In this document: positions 62,947 through 64,000 of the stretch, piece after piece
Layout of the letters: every line of letters starts with the position of its first letter
Numbering within the stretch: the first letter of the stretch is position 1
Made by a program: the position numbers and the translations under genes
NCBI RefSeq assembly: GCF_000369405.1
Contig: NZ_KB849999.1
Span: forward strand, 1 to 64,000
DNA: 64,000 nt
Reading direction: 5' to 3'
Source: Acinetobacter sp. ANC 3929
GTDB taxonomy: Bacteria > Pseudomonadota > Gammaproteobacteria > Pseudomonadales > Moraxellaceae
Notes under the pieces: model-generated
Databases searched by the model: none
Told to the model about the DNA's origin: nothing
The model's input: only the letters and a program-made list of their open reading frames with translations

Positions 62947-63960
62947 TTAAATATTTGCTTCAAGCTCAAGCTGCAGAGTCAAGCCACTTGTTGAATAACG
63001 ATGAGTGGCTTTTTCAACGATCCATTTTAGCTTATCCACCTGTGGTTTAAAGCCATCAAGATTCATCGGTGTTTCAGTCGAAATTGAGGGAACGCCGAAA
63101 GCAGTGCTAATACTAAACTTTGCCATTTGCCTTTTGATCTCTGCCATTTTTGCGTCTGCAGCTCGCTGTGCTTCCTCTTTGGATGCAAAGGTTCCCTTTA
63201 AAACTTTAGTTTTGGTGCTTGGGTCATTGCCACCACCGCGAGTTTCAGGATTGCCCGACGTTGCTCGTTTACGAGTTGCTTTTCCCTGGTCATGATAACT
63301 GGCTGATACGCCTGTGTAGTCTGAGTCACGATCTTGTTCAACATATCTGAATTGATCGCCATCATTACGTGTTAGTGTCAGAGAGGGGAGATCTTTATCT
63401 GAAGCGGTTTTGGCTGAGCCTGCTTTAAAAATCAATAAACGATCTTTCTTAACCGCCAATTCTGCGCCATTTTGCTTGGAGATCCGTACCAGTAGATTGA
63501 GGTCAGATTCATTGGTTTGATCAATGTGATTGAGGTTAATTTGTTTTAAGTCATCAGTCATTACCAATGTTAATTCATGATTTTTGGCAATCTCTGCAGC
63601 AATTTCACCGAAGTTTTTACGATGATAAGATTTTGACTTGGCCTCTTTGATCTTACTTTTAAAGTTTGCACTGGAAGCCTTGATGGTAATGGTATCGGGT
63701 GTGCCTGACCATTCGGTTTCATCGACAATAAAATCGCCCTTATCGTGTAAGCCTTCACCCTCGAAACCAAGCTGACAATTTATCTTTACACCTCGTCTTG
63801 GTAACTCTAAAACGCCATCGCTGTCATCGAGCACAATGTCGAGTTGATCGGCTTCATTGGCGCGATTATCGATAACTTGAACACTGATAATCCGCTGAAT
63901 TATTTTTTCATTTAGGGGCTGATTATCGGCTTTTAAAACGCAAATGGGAGTCTTGATCAT
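62947..63960 (-). CDS. P2-like tail protein D (late control D family)
   Basis: The 337-residue protein follows P2 gpD: an N-terminal strand region (PICVLKADNQPLNEKIIQRI), DQLDIVLDDSDGVLELPRRG, the ITIKASSANFKSKIKEAKS segment, NESDLNLLVRISKQNGAELAVK, and a C-terminal LysM-like EEAQRAADAKMAEIKRQM region. gpD is the hub protein between the tail tube and the baseplate. In P2 it is followed by ogr; here the defence-like cassette follows. Confidence 0.93.
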   Translation of the reverse strand: MIKTPICVLKADNQPLNEKIIQRIISVQVIDNRANEADQLDIVLDDSDGVLELPRRGVKINCQLGFEGEGLHDKGDFIVDETEWSGTPDTITIKASSANFKSKIKEAKSKSYHRKNFGEIAAEIAKNHELTLVMTDDLKQINLNHIDQTNESDLNLLVRISKQNGAELAVKKDRLLIFKAGSAKTASDKDLPSLTLTRNDGDQFRYVEQDRDSDYTGVSASYHDQGKATRKRATSGNPETRGGGNDPSTKTKVLKGTFASKEEAQRAADAKMAEIKRQMAKFSISTAFGVPSISTETPMNLDGFKPQVDKLKWIVEKATHRYSTSGLTLQLELEANI

Positions 63961-63962
63961 GT

Positions 63963-64000
63963 TTATGACTCCGCTTCAGTCTGTTGTTCAATGCGATCAT
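63963..64000 (-). CDS. tail protein U, C-terminal end only (partial)
   Basis: On the minus strand the last residues before a TAA at 63963-63965 read DRIEQQTEAES. The stop lies 2 bp before the D start. By P2 gene order (U then D) this is the end of gene U; the rest is outside the window. Confidence 0.6.
   Translation of the reverse strand, partial: DRIEQQTEAES

Overview
The window comes from a chromosome of the genus Acinetobacter (a gammaproteobacterium, Moraxellaceae). The evidence is the AT-rich coding style, the complete acyclic-terpene (atuA-F) cluster, the sspBA, rpsI-rplM, pdxA-rsmA-apaH, rlmN-pilW-rodZ-ispG-hisS-yfgM-bamB-der and yajC-secD-secF blocks, and several palindromic intergenic repeats of a type common in that genus. 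I cannot name the species from the sequence alone.

Layout. Positions 1-133: the 3' part of a 5S rRNA and the terminator of an rRNA operon. 270-2079: four small genes (unknown, DUF2007/zinc-ribbon, GFA family, DUF4256). 2211-14671: catabolic region for citronellol/geraniol-type terpenes. It holds an acyl-CoA dehydrogenase, a TetR regulator coupled to an acetyltransferase, and atuABCDEF. Near-identical CCAAGC-N4-GCTTGG palindromes precede the outlying dehydrogenase and atuA, so one regulator probably controls both units. 14703-22595: a ferritin-like candidate, a secreted sphingomyelinase with a lipase-foldase-like partner, a roadblock/small-GTPase group, a membrane-anchored protein and sspBA. 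22723-48272: housekeeping genes for ribosomal proteins, cofactors, tRNA modification, pili, cell shape, outer-membrane assembly, protein export and queuosine. Within this block is a glycosyltransferase + PAP2 phosphatase pair behind a multi-repeat Pho box, which suggests phosphate-starvation lipid remodelling.

48452-64000: tRNA-Leu(CAA) followed at once by a tyrosine integrase and a P2-like prophage that continues past the right edge. The prophage has a minus-strand replication operon (ribbon-helix-helix, Ogr/Delta zinc finger, primase/helicase, a 28-codon coupled microgene, a small HTH protein). A divergent XRE repressor has palindromic operators. A second minus-strand operon sits behind a strongly structured leader that resembles C4-type antisense RNA. 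Tail genes D and (by order) U begin at the right end.

Three cargo positions interrupt the phage genes: one gene next to int (49891-50427), a pair after the repressor (54877-56934), and a very AT-rich three-gene cassette (59051-62718) just before tail gene D. The last contains a zinc-ribbon protein, a protein with a phospholipase-D-like C-terminus, and a large helical partner translated by overlap. It is the best candidate here for an undescribed system, most likely phage defence or exclusion; that role is inferred from context.
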